DNA from: Verrucomicrobiaceae bacterium UBA7681
GTDB taxonomy: Bacteria > Verrucomicrobiota > Verrucomicrobiia > Verrucomicrobiales > Verrucomicrobiaceae
Direction of reading: 5' to 3'
NCBI GenBank assembly: GCA_002482965.1
Contig: DLGZ01000059.1
Span: 135,270-172,265 of the forward strand
DNA: 36,996 bases
Under the pieces are notes generated by a model. It saw only the letters and a program-made list of their open reading frames with translations. It had not been told where the DNA came from and did not search any database. The stretch's first letter is position 1; each line of letters starts with the position of its first letter. Position numbers and translations under genes: made by a program. Shown one piece after another: positions 17,217 to 25,006 of this stretch.

Positions 17217-17221
17217 CCGCC

Positions 17222-18466
17222 ATGCTGCATACCCTCACATCGCCACTGCTGCGTGCTGGCCTCACGGCCATGATCGCCTTCCGCGCACTGCGGCGGAACA
17301 AACTGCGCAGCACGCTGACCGCGCTGGGCATCATCATCGGCGTCGCATCCGTAGTCGCCATCATGGCAGTGGGCCGGGGTACGCAGCGGCGCATTCAGGA
17401 CCAGGTGTCCTCACTCGGATCAAACCTGCTCATCGTGTTCTCCAAAAGCCGGCGAACGAATGCAGCCGCCGCAGGCAGCGCCGAGTCCAGCAACCTGACA
17501 CTGGAGGACGTGGAGGCCATCCGCCGTGAAGTGCGCAGCGTCAAGGCCGCGAGCCCGGAGGTGACGCTCAACGCGCAGGCCGTCGCCGCCGGACGGAACT
17601 GGAGCACCACCATCGCCGGAGAGTCGCCGGGCTACCTGCGCATCCGTGACTGGCCGCTGGCACGCGGCAGCATGTTTACAGAGAGAGAAGTGCGCAGCGT
17701 GGCGCGCGTGGCAGTCATAGGTTCGCGCACGGCACGGGAGCTCTTTGGCCCGCTGAACCCCGTGGGGCAGACGGTGCGCATCAAGAACATGCCCTTCACC
17801 ATCATCGGCGAGCTTGAAAGCAAAGGCGCAGGCATGGGCGGTGCCAACCAGGACGATCGCATCGTCATCCCCTACACCACGGCCATGCGCCGTCTTACCG
17901 GCGACAAGTATCCGCGCCTCGTCACGCTACAGATCAGCAGTGACGGACTCATGAGCGCCGCACAGGAGCAGGTCACCGCGCTGCTGCGCCAGCGCCACCG
18001 TCTGACCGACGGACGCAAGAACGACTTCGACATCGTGAACCAGAAGGAAATCGCCGACACCGTCAACAGCATCACAACCATGCTGACGTACCTGCTGGGC
18101 GGCATCGCGGGGCTCTCCCTGCTCGTCGGCGGCATCGGCATCATGAACATCATGCTCGTCAGCGTCACGGAGCGCACGCGAGAGATCGGCACGCGTATCG
18201 CCGTCGGCGCGCAGCCCCGTGATATTTTGCTGCAGTTCCTCATCGAGTCCATCACGCTGAGCCTGCTCGGCGGGGCCATCGGCGTGGCTCTCGGTTACGG
18301 AGTCAGTGCCGCCGCCAGCATGATCCCAAACTTCCACCCGTCCGTCTCTATGGGCAGCGTGGTCGTGGCCTTCGGCATCAGCTTCATCGTCGGGGTGTTC
18401 TTTGGCTTCTACCCCGCCCGCAAGGCCGCCAACATGAACCCCATCGCCGCGCTGCGATTTGAGTGA
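17222..18466 (+). CDS. MacB/FtsX-type ABC transporter permease
   Basis: A 414-aa inner-membrane permease. The first membrane helix follows the family motif ALRRNKLRSTLTALGIIIGVASVVAIMAVG. A periplasmic MacB_PCD domain (about 50-285) includes VAVIGSRTARELFG and NQDDRIVIPYTTAMRRL. The FtsX part at the C terminus has three helices: MLTYLLGGIAGLSLLVGGIGIMNIMLV, LLGGAIGVALGYGVSAAASMI and SMGSVVVAFGISFIVGVFFGFYPA. The protein ends ARKAANMNPIAALRFE, a typical MacB ending. It is the last gene of the four-gene operon. The permease with separate ATPase, adaptor and channel suggests export of a small molecule or peptide, but the substrate cannot be read. Confidence 0.95.
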   Translation: MLHTLTSPLLRAGLTAMIAFRALRRNKLRSTLTALGIIIGVASVVAIMAVGRGTQRRIQDQVSSLGSNLLIVFSKSRRTNAAAAGSAESSNLTLEDVEAIRREVRSVKAASPEVTLNAQAVAAGRNWSTTIAGESPGYLRIRDWPLARGSMFTEREVRSVARVAVIGSRTARELFGPLNPVGQTVRIKNMPFTIIGELESKGAGMGGANQDDRIVIPYTTAMRRLTGDKYPRLVTLQISSDGLMSAAQEQVTALLRQRHRLTDGRKNDFDIVNQKEIADTVNSITTMLTYLLGGIAGLSLLVGGIGIMNIMLVSVTERTREIGTRIAVGAQPRDILLQFLIESITLSLLGGAIGVALGYGVSAAASMIPNFHPSVSMGSVVVAFGISFIVGVFFGFYPARKAANMNPIAALRFE

Positions 18467-18620
18467 GTAAGTGAGTGGCCTTTGAAACCTTGCATGCCGA
18501 CTCACGGCGGGGTTTCGCGGAATGTTGGTGGATGAAGTGCGGCCCCAGAAAGCCGCCTTCCGCACATCGGACCGCATCACCCTTCCCTCTCAAATCCCAT
18601 GAACCGCGTAGCGGTAACAC

Positions 18621-18636
18621 AAAACCCTGCGGTTTT
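18621..18636 (+). terminator. Weak hairpin after the efflux operon
   Basis: AAAACC-CTGC-GGTTTT forms a 6-bp stem, A/T-rich at its base, about 155 nt after the permease stop. It ends in TTTTCTAAT. A second small stem CCGC-GTA-GCGG lies at 18604-18614. This could be a weak terminator for the efflux operon, but it is far from the stop and has low GC. Confidence 0.25.
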
Positions 18637-18685
18637 CTAATCTCTCGCGGTGTGCTTATTCAGTGCTTTCTTGAAGTATCCAGCC

Positions 18686-19303
18686 ATGACATCCGCTGCA
18701 CAATCCGTCCTGCCCTTGCTGAACTCGCTTTCCATGCGGGACAGGTTGGACATCGCAGCCCATTTGAAACGTGGACTGCTCTCCGATCAACGAATGACAG
18801 CCGCAGACCGCAAGCTGCTGAAACGAAGCTTGGCGCTCAAGCCCAGGCAGCGCCAATTCCTGGCCGACGTCCTTTCAATTCTGAACCACCCGTCAGATGA
18901 CGCTGCTGAAAATCTCCTGCAGGAAATTCTGCGCATGAGCAATGGCCTGCGCTTCGAAATTGGCTGGCGGCTCGATGAATCCCTGCCAACAAAAAAACTA
19001 CTTCCCCTTACCAAACAGCAGATTGCAGAATTTGATCGTCGGATCAAAGACGCTGACTCCGGCAAGACCAAGTGGATTTCTGGAGACAAAGTGAAAGCCA
19101 GACTGAATGCCTTGCAGGCAAAGTCGCGCGCCAAAGCAGAGGCTGAAGTCAATGCTTCGCGCATCGATTGGTCTCGTTCACCCAAAAAAGGATTGATGGC
19201 CGCTGATCATGTTCTGGAGTCCATACGTGATGCATTCAGCCATCAGACGCGTCTCGCTAAACTCAAAAAGCGTCCAGCTAAAGCATCTCCCGACCTCAAG
19301 TAA
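18686..19303 (+). CDS. Addiction-module-like protein of unknown function
   Basis: The protein is 205 aa from ATG 18686; a GTG at 18650 is in frame. It is basic and highly helical with no membrane segment. The first part (VLPLLNSLSMRDRLDIAAHLKRGLLSD) and a central region (LTKQQIAEFDRRIKDADSGKTKWISGDKVKARLNALQ) resemble the short addiction-module component family, where a similar D-x-G-K/W-x-S-x-x-x-V pattern is found near the C terminus. Here it is embedded in a longer protein with a Lys/Arg-rich tail (RLAKLKKRPAKAS). No RelE-type toxin gene follows. I treat the link as weak. It may be a stand-alone nucleic-acid-binding protein or an orphan antitoxin relative. Confidence 0.5.
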   Translation: MTSAAQSVLPLLNSLSMRDRLDIAAHLKRGLLSDQRMTAADRKLLKRSLALKPRQRQFLADVLSILNHPSDDAAENLLQEILRMSNGLRFEIGWRLDESLPTKKLLPLTKQQIAEFDRRIKDADSGKTKWISGDKVKARLNALQAKSRAKAEAEVNASRIDWSRSPKKGLMAADHVLESIRDAFSHQTRLAKLKKRPAKASPDLK

Positions 19304-19377
19304 ACATGCCTGGATTGAATGGCACTCGATTACAGCATTTTCTGAAACTGCTTTCTGGATCACAGCGCTTTTGGAGT

Positions 19378-19412
19378 GCGGTTGCGCAGCGAGGCACGAG
19401 CGCAGCTACCGC
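19378..19412. repeat. Structured dispersed repeat, hairpin part
   Basis: GCGGTTGCGC (19378-19387) can pair with GCGCA-gct-ACCGC (19400-19412), giving a 10-bp stem with a 3-nt bulge. The end of the element, AGCTACCGCTTTCG at 19404-19417, is repeated at 27-40. A 10-bp inverted repeat (CCGCTTTCGA at 19409-19418 with TCGAAAGCGG at 19511-19520) frames the DNA to its right. Confidence 0.55.
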
Positions 19413-19467
19413 TTTCGACGGGCTCGGTGGTTCACGCACATCATGAAATGTCCAAAGGCGGGAGCCG

Positions 19468-19488
19468 GTGACTCCCGCAAACCGGTCA
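19468..19488. repeat. GCGGGAG/CTCCCGC hairpin
   Basis: A perfect 7-bp stem GCGGGAG with CTCCCGC around a 7-nt loop. It lies inside the 10-bp inverted repeat described at 19409-19520. The roughly 280 nt between 19304 and 19585 contain these palindromes and no gene that I can support. Confidence 0.5.
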
Positions 19489-19585
19489 GCTCATGCCCAC
19501 CACGAGGCGCTCGAAAGCGGCAGATGGCGCAGCCCCTCCACGCACTTACCGCCTTGCCGACCGTGCGGACCACTTCAACTCATTG

Positions 19586-19867
19586 CTATCCTGATATCTC
19601 CCCGGATTGCAGCTGCTCATTTTGGAGCGTTGTAATGGCATACTCGCTGCGGGAGCCGCCGGTGATCGGCTTGCGTTTGCTCCTCGCCCATTTCAGAAAT
19701 TGATCCGGTTCAATGATCACCCGATGGACCTCCGCGCCGCCGAGGGACGTTGTCAACACGGCCTGCCTCGCCTCTTTGAGCCACTCTTCATAAGTATCGT
19801 CCATCCCGTCCTCTGAAATGGCTTTCCATCTCGGCCAGTCTTCGGCACGATACCAAGCCACCGCCAT
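19586..19867 (-). CDS. Small conserved-looking protein of unknown function
   Basis: A 93-aa protein starting MAVAWYRAEDWPRW; an ATG 21 nt further upstream at 19888 would add MKIQKSI. No Shine-Dalgarno is seen at either. It has an aromatic N-terminal motif (AWYRAEDWPRWKAISEDG), an acidic helix (DDTYEEWLKEARQAVL), a strand-like VHRVIIEPDQFLKWARSKRKPITGGSRSEYAI, and ends in a polar tail. This composition (EEW, FLKWARSKRKPITG) is reminiscent of small uncharacterised cytoplasmic proteins, but I have no named family. It faces the addiction-module-like gene across structured repeats. Coding is supported by its coherent composition. A competing plus-strand frame in the same place is lower in quality. 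Confidence 0.55.
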   Translation of the reverse strand: MAVAWYRAEDWPRWKAISEDGMDDTYEEWLKEARQAVLTTSLGGAEVHRVIIEPDQFLKWARSKRKPITGGSRSEYAITTLQNEQLQSGEISG

Positions 19868-19939
19868 GATTGATTTTTGAATTTTCATGCTGCTGAAAAT
19901 ACAACGATTTCACCGCCGTCAACGCCCTTGCTACCCCAC

Positions 19940-19957
19940 CCCACGAAAGTGAGGTGC
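19940..19957 (+). promoter_or_regulatory. CAC-GAAA-GTG leader hairpin, copy 2
   Basis: CCCACGAAAGTGAGGTGCC (19939-19957 with its leading C) matches 8145-8163 except at two positions. Extended leftwards, CACCCCAC pairs with GTGAGGTG across a GAAA loop with one mismatch. It ends 47 nt before the DUF1501 ATG. Confidence 0.4.
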
Positions 19958-20004
19958 CGTAAAAAGTGAAAACCACCTATATTCAGCGTTTATAACGCAA
20001 GACC

Positions 20005-21270
20005 ATGAAACGCCGCTCCTTCCTCACCTCCGCCGCCGCATTTGGCGCGGCACCGTTATTTGCAAACAACACCCCCGTCCACATGCCAAAGGGCAAGGCG
20101 GAGCATTGCATCTTCATCTGGCTCGGAGGCGGCATGGCTCAAATTGACACCTTTGATCCAAAAAAGATAGGCAACAACACCGACAAGACCAAGGTCGCAG
20201 GTTCGCTCTACAAAGCCATCGACACCACCGTCCCCGGCGTGCAGGTGACCGAGCACCTCAGCAAGACAGCAAAGGTCATGGAGCACGTCACCGTCATGCG
20301 CACGGTGAATCATCACGTCATCGACGAGCACGCCTTCGCCACCAACATGGTCCACACCGGACGCATGGTCTCCGGCAATGTGGTGTATCCCAGCATCGGC
20401 TCCATCATCTCGCACGAGCGCGGCGCCGCAGGTGGCGAAGTCCCGCCTTACATCCTCATCGGTTATCCCAATGTCAGCCGTGGTCCAGGCTTCCTCGGCG
20501 CAAAGGCAGGCTACGTCTATCTCACTGACACGAACACCGGCCCCGCCGGATTCACGCGCCCGGATTTCGTCGATGCAAAACGCGCGCTCACCCGCGAGCA
20601 ACTCCTCGCACCGCTCATGGCCCGTGCGCCGAAAGACTCCGCCATCGCCGACTACCAAACCGCGCAGGAGCAGGCCCTCAGCCTCTCCGGCCCGCAGTTC
20701 ATGCGCCATTTCAATCTCAAGGAAGAACCCGCCACCCTGCGCAACGAATACGGCGGCGAGTTCGGCCAGCGCTGCCTGCTCTCTCGCCGCCTCGTTCAGG
20801 CGGGCGTTCGCTTCATCGAAGTCTCGCACAACCTCAACTTCATGAACGGCACCGGCTGGGACATTCACAACGAAGGCTACAAAAACCAGCATCTCCTCAT
20901 CCAGGAACTCGACACCGCCCTCGCCGCCCTCATTCGCGATCTGAAGGACAAGAAGCTCCTCGACAAAACACTCATCGTCGTCGGCACCGAATTCGGCCGC
21001 CCACCTGAGTTCGACGGACGCGGCGGCCGTGGTCACCAAGGCACCACCTTCTCCATGGTCCTCGCCGGCGGCGGCCTCAACCACTGCGGTGCCTACGGCG
21101 TCAGCGACGAGCTCGCCAAGAAGCCCCTCGAAAACCCCGTCCCCCTCGTCGATTTCCACGCCACCATCCACGCCGCCATGGGCATCGACCCCACCAAAGA
21201 ACTCATGGACGGCACCCGCCCCGTCCCCATCACCGACGGCGGAAAGCCAGTGGCGGCGTTGTTTGGGTGA
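20005..21270 (+). CDS. Tat-exported DUF1501 protein
   Basis: A 421-aa DUF1501 protein. The start MKRRSFLTSAAAFGAAPLFA has the twin-arginine pattern (RRSFL), so export by Tat is likely. The DUF1501 hallmarks are IFIWLGGGMAQIDTFDPK near residue 30, a mid region with HVTVMRTVNHHVIDEHAFATNMVHTG, and near the C terminus VGTEFGRPPEFDGRGGRGHQGTTFSMVLAGGGL. The fold is alkaline-phosphatase/sulfatase-like, but family members lack the usual catalytic Cys/Ser and their activity is not known. PVC genomes usually place such a gene directly after a DUF1549/DUF1553 gene. Here the closest one is at 8187-11810, with a regulator and an efflux operon between. It is followed by a DUF1080 gene on the same strand. 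Confidence 0.92.
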   Translation: MKRRSFLTSAAAFGAAPLFANNTPVHMPKGKAEHCIFIWLGGGMAQIDTFDPKKIGNNTDKTKVAGSLYKAIDTTVPGVQVTEHLSKTAKVMEHVTVMRTVNHHVIDEHAFATNMVHTGRMVSGNVVYPSIGSIISHERGAAGGEVPPYILIGYPNVSRGPGFLGAKAGYVYLTDTNTGPAGFTRPDFVDAKRALTREQLLAPLMARAPKDSAIADYQTAQEQALSLSGPQFMRHFNLKEEPATLRNEYGGEFGQRCLLSRRLVQAGVRFIEVSHNLNFMNGTGWDIHNEGYKNQHLLIQELDTALAALIRDLKDKKLLDKTLIVVGTEFGRPPEFDGRGGRGHQGTTFSMVLAGGGLNHCGAYGVSDELAKKPLENPVPLVDFHATIHAAMGIDPTKELMDGTRPVPITDGGKPVAALFG

Positions 21271-21584
21271 GGCGCGAAGCGCAGGAAACAAGGTGTGGGG
21301 GTCTCCCTACCCCCAATGCGCACCGCTAAGGCAAAATCGTCCTCGTCCTCCTACTCGAACTCGTCCTCGATCCTGCCGCGTCTTTTTCACGCTCAAGGTT
21401 CGAAATCACGTCACAGGGACCAACTCAGTTCTTCGTATCGTAGTCCCAGCTTCAGCCGGTCTGGTCACGGCTTCCGAAACGCCTAAGGCAGGACTATAGA
21501 ACAGCACTGAGTTTGCCGAAACGCACCTGCCCTCTCCACACTTTCCCTGCGAATCTTCGCCCGCCACGCGCGTACCCTTCGCAC
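21271..21584. other. Non-coding interval with REP-like palindromes
   Basis: The interval holds no gene. It contains a REP-like hairpin TGGGGGT-CTCCCT-ACCCCCA at 21296-21315, whose flanks ACAAGGTGTGGGGG and CCCCCAATGCG also occur (rearranged) at 27475-27505. It also has TAGTCCCAGCTTCAGCCGGT at 21441-21460, which matches 34706-34725 at 18 of 20 positions, and an inverted partner GGACTA at 21491-21496. Confidence 0.6.
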
Positions 21585-22781
21585 ATGAAATCCGCATCTC
21601 TCCTCTGCGCCCTCGCCTTCTCCACCGCGCTCCTCTCCCACGCCGCCGATGACGAAGGCTTCGTCCCCATGTTCAACGGCAAGGACCTCAGCGGCTGGGT
21701 CAACGCCAACTGCGCCCCCGAAACCTGGAGCATCAAAGACGGCGTCATCCGCTGCACCGGCATCCCCACCGGAGCCATGCGCACCGAGAAACAGTACGAG
21801 AACTTCATCCTCGAGTGCGAATGGCGACACCTCACCAGCGGCGGCAACTCCGGCGTCTTCATCTGGGGCAGCCCCATCTCCGCCCCCGGTGTCCCCTTCC
21901 TCCGCGGCATCGAGGTCCAGGTGCTCGATCACGGTTACATGAAGCATGCCGATCCCACGAAACCGCGCTGGTTCACCACCCATGGCGATGTCTTCCCCAT
22001 CCACGGCGCCACCATGGAGCCGCATGGCGACCACAACGGCCAGCGCAGCTTTCCCAGCGAGGAGCGCAGCAAGCCCTCACCCGAATGGAACCACTACCGC
22101 ATCACCGGCAACAACGGCACCCTCACCCTCGCAGTGAATGGCAAAATCGTCAGCGGTGGTGACAAGTGCTTCTGGCGCAAAGGCTACCTCGCCCTCGAAT
22201 CCGAAGGCGCACCCGTCGAGTTCCGCAATGTGCGCATCAAAGAACTCCCCTCCACCGGTGCCACCACAGTCGACTCCGCCCCGCTCGATCAAGGCTGGAA
22301 ACCCCTCTACAACGGCCTCGACCTCCGTGGCTGGAAAGTCGCAGCAGGCACCGAATCCCACTGGAAGCCCTCCAACTGGAATCTCAAACTCGAAGCAACC
22401 GACGCCCAGGAATCCACCCCTCTCTGGAGCGAAACCGAAATCGCCAACGGCGAATTCATCGCCGACTTCCAGCTCCTCAAATCCGCCAACCTCAACACCC
22501 CTTGCACCGGCTTCTGCGTCCGTGGCGAAAAGAATCCCACCGTCCTCATCGGCACCGGCAAAGCCCCCATCGTCTTCGGCCCCGACAAACTCAAACTCGG
22601 CAAATGGTACCGCCTCCGCCTCAAACTCGAAGGCCCCAAAGCTACCGCCACCCTCACCGAAACCCAGGACGCCAACCCACAAACATTGGAAGCTACCCTC
22701 GACGCCCCATCCAAAGGCCCCATCGGCATCGCAGATTTCGGCACCCCCATGACCTTCGCGAATTTCTTTGCTCGGCAGTAG
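21585..22781 (+). CDS. Secreted protein with two DUF1080 domains
   Basis: This 398-aa exported protein begins at the ATG at 21585, where MKSASLLCALAFSTALLSHA forms a signal peptide; the frame is open 72 nt further up but lacks one. Two DUF1080 (3-keto-disaccharide hydrolase-like) domains are visible. The first has FVPMFNGKDLSGWVNAN, FILECEWRHL, NSGVFIWG and GIEVQVLDHG. The second starts WKPLYNGLDLRGWKV and is more divergent. The fold is a concanavalin-type beta sandwich. Some members cleave 3-keto-glycosides, others have only a binding role. DUF1080 genes are very common beside DUF1501 and DUF1549 genes in PVC genomes, so a part in polysaccharide use is a reasonable inference. Confidence 0.9.
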   Translation: MKSASLLCALAFSTALLSHAADDEGFVPMFNGKDLSGWVNANCAPETWSIKDGVIRCTGIPTGAMRTEKQYENFILECEWRHLTSGGNSGVFIWGSPISAPGVPFLRGIEVQVLDHGYMKHADPTKPRWFTTHGDVFPIHGATMEPHGDHNGQRSFPSEERSKPSPEWNHYRITGNNGTLTLAVNGKIVSGGDKCFWRKGYLALESEGAPVEFRNVRIKELPSTGATTVDSAPLDQGWKPLYNGLDLRGWKVAAGTESHWKPSNWNLKLEATDAQESTPLWSETEIANGEFIADFQLLKSANLNTPCTGFCVRGEKNPTVLIGTGKAPIVFGPDKLKLGKWYRLRLKLEGPKATATLTETQDANPQTLEATLDAPSKGPIGIADFGTPMTFANFFARQ

Positions 22782-22816
22782 CTTTTGAGACACAGCCCGC
22801 CAGCGGTTACATCATA

Positions 22817-24916
22817 TCACATCCCCAGCGCCTTCACCAGAAACGCCCACTCGTCCGCCGTCTTCTCAATCGTCTTGTTCAGCGCCGTCCCAGCCCCATG
22901 CCCCGCGCTGGTCTCAATGCGGATCAACGTCGGTGGCCCATCCTTCGCCTGACATTCCTGTAACAGCGCACCAAACTTAAAGCTGTGCGCAGGCACCACG
23001 CGATCATCATGATCACTCGTCAGCACCAGCGTGGCAGGATACCGCGCACCAAATTTGAGATTATGATAAGGCGAATACTTGAGCAGCGCCCCAAACTCTG
23101 CGCTGTTTTCCACACTACCATAGTCGCTCTTCCAGCCCCAGCCGATGGTGAATTTCTCAAACCTCAGCATGTCCAGCACCCCCACGGCAGGCAGCGCCGC
23201 CGCATAGAGCTCAGGCCGCTGCGTAATGCAGGCCCCAACCAGCAGCCCACCATTGCTACCACCTTGGATCGCAAGCTTAGCACTCGTCGTGTACTTATGC
23301 GCGATCAGCCACTCAGCAGCCGCGATGAAATCATCAAACACATTCTGCTTGCCCAGTTTGATGCCTGCCTGATGCCACTCGCGGCCATACTCGCCACCAC
23401 CACGCAGATTCGGCATGGCAAACACCCCGCCCATCTCCAGCCACACAGCGCGTGAGACGGAAAAGCCAGGCGTCAGGTTGATGTTAAAACCGCCGTAGCC
23501 GTACAGCAGCGTCGGGTTAGAACCATCCAGCTTCAGCCCCTTTTTGTGCACAATGAACATCGGCACCTTCGTGCCATCTTTGCTGTGGTAAAACACCTGC
23601 TGCGTCTCAAACGCCGAACCATCAAAGTCCACCTGCGGCTTCCTCCACAGCTTGCTCTCACCCGTTTTCAAATCCATGCGGTAGATCGCACCCGGCTCAG
23701 TGAAACCCGTGAAAGTATAAAAGGTGGACGTGTCATGCCGATGACCGCCAAAGCCCATCGCCGTTCCGATGCCAGGCAGCGTCACTTCACGAATAAGCTT
23801 CCCTTCAAAGTCGATGCATTTCACCTCGGTCTTCGCATCGCGCAGGTACTCGCAAAACATTTGCCCACCCACCGTACTCACTCCTTCCAGCAGCACCTTC
23901 GGCACCTCCGGCACCACGATTCGCCAGCTGCCACGCTCCGGCTTACGAACATCAACCGCGATGACCTGAAAGCACGGCGCATTCAAATCCGTGCGGAAGT
24001 AGAAAACAGGCCCATCGTTGTCGATGAAGTCATAGCGCGCATCGTTATCATTGAGCAACTTCATCACCGGCCCGCCACCCGCGATCTTCTGGTAAAACAC
24101 CCGGTTCTTCGGCTCCGTGCCCAGCCACACCTGAATGACGAGATACTCACCATCCTCCGTCACGCCACCGCCAAAGCCCCACTTCGGCTCGTCCTTACGC
24201 TCGTAGATGAGCTGATCCTCGCTCTGCGGTTTTCCCAACGCGTGGAAGTAAAGCTTATGAAATTCGTTCTTCGCCGTCAGCGCCGCGCCAGCCTTCGGTT
24301 CATCGTACCGTGAGTAGTAGAACCCGCTGCCGTCCTTCCGCCAGGACACGCCGCTGAACTTCACCCACTTCACCACATCGTCCAAGTCGCGCCCAGTGGC
24401 GATGTCACGCACGCGAATCGTCGTCCAGTCACTACCAGCTTCCGAGATGCCATAGGCGATGAGCTTGCCATCTTCAGTCGGTGCATAATCAGACAACGAT
24501 GTCGTGCCATCCTTCGACATCGCATTCGGATCCAGCAGCACCTTCGGCTCACCTTCCAGCGACTCCGCCGTCATCAGCACCGCCTGATTTTGCAGCCCCG
24601 AATTGTGCGTGAAAAACCACCGACCGCCATGCTCAAACGGCTGCCCCACTCGTTCATAATTCCACAGCTTCTGCAGCCGAGTCTTGATCTCCTCACGCCG
24701 TGGCAGTTTTTCCAGATACGCAAACGTCACCTCATTCTGCGCCTTCACCCACGCCTTGGTTTCCTCCGAGTTGTCATCCTCCAGCCAGCGGTACGGGTCG
24801 GCGATCTTCACGCCATGCAGCGTGTCCACCACGCCCTCTTTGCGTGTCTGGGGATAGGTCAAAATTTCAGCGGAAAGTGTGGCGGTGGTCATGATGAGCA
24901 GAAATGCGGCACGCAT
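22817..24916 (-). CDS. Prolyl oligopeptidase (S9A family), exported
   Basis: A serine peptidase that cleaves after proline in short peptides. From the ATG at 24916 it is 699 aa with an N-terminal signal peptide (MRAAFLLIMTTATLSA). The beta-propeller domain (about 55-390) limits substrate size. The alpha/beta-hydrolase part has LLYGYGGFNINLTPGF, GGGEYGREWHQAG and the nucleophile in IQGGSNGGLLVGA, with Ser at residue 554. The acid residue lies in the SDHDDRVVPAHS segment and the His in TSAGHGAG. All triad elements are present, so it should be active. The export signal points to the periplasm. It diverges from the HerA-like gene, which starts 89 nt away. Confidence 0.94.
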   Translation of the reverse strand: MRAAFLLIMTTATLSAEILTYPQTRKEGVVDTLHGVKIADPYRWLEDDNSEETKAWVKAQNEVTFAYLEKLPRREEIKTRLQKLWNYERVGQPFEHGGRWFFTHNSGLQNQAVLMTAESLEGEPKVLLDPNAMSKDGTTSLSDYAPTEDGKLIAYGISEAGSDWTTIRVRDIATGRDLDDVVKWVKFSGVSWRKDGSGFYYSRYDEPKAGAALTAKNEFHKLYFHALGKPQSEDQLIYERKDEPKWGFGGGVTEDGEYLVIQVWLGTEPKNRVFYQKIAGGGPVMKLLNDNDARYDFIDNDGPVFYFRTDLNAPCFQVIAVDVRKPERGSWRIVVPEVPKVLLEGVSTVGGQMFCEYLRDAKTEVKCIDFEGKLIREVTLPGIGTAMGFGGHRHDTSTFYTFTGFTEPGAIYRMDLKTGESKLWRKPQVDFDGSAFETQQVFYHSKDGTKVPMFIVHKKGLKLDGSNPTLLYGYGGFNINLTPGFSVSRAVWLEMGGVFAMPNLRGGGEYGREWHQAGIKLGKQNVFDDFIAAAEWLIAHKYTTSAKLAIQGGSNGGLLVGACITQRPELYAAALPAVGVLDMLRFEKFTIGWGWKSDYGSVENSAEFGALLKYSPYHNLKFGARYPATLVLTSDHDDRVVPAHSFKFGALLQECQAKDGPPTLIRIETSAGHGAGTALNKTIEKTADEWAFLVKALGM

Positions 24917-24971
24917 GTCACACCCTGCCTGCCAATTTCCACTTTGCAATCCAACCGGCCTCCGCCACGCT

Positions 24972-25006
24972 CATTCCGCACTCCGAATTTCAACTTCCGC
25001 ATTCCA
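24972..25006 (+). repeat. Degenerate heptamer repeat, copy 4 (overlaps a start codon)
   Basis: Five 7-nt units (CATTCCG, CACTCCG, AATTTCA, ACTTCCG, CATTCCA) run directly into the ATG of the HerA-like gene. The last base of the array is the A of that ATG. This is the most degenerate copy of the CATTCNN family in the window. Confidence 0.6.

Noticed and set aside
19209..19703. Plus-strand frame (164 codons) covering the structured repeats
   Set aside because: It overlaps the end of the addiction-module-like gene and runs through palindromes, with no recognisable domain.
20056..21291. Long minus-strand open frame (411 codons) opposite the DUF1501 gene
   Set aside because: It lies fully antisense to a well supported gene, has low-complexity composition, and is expected from GC-rich codon bias.
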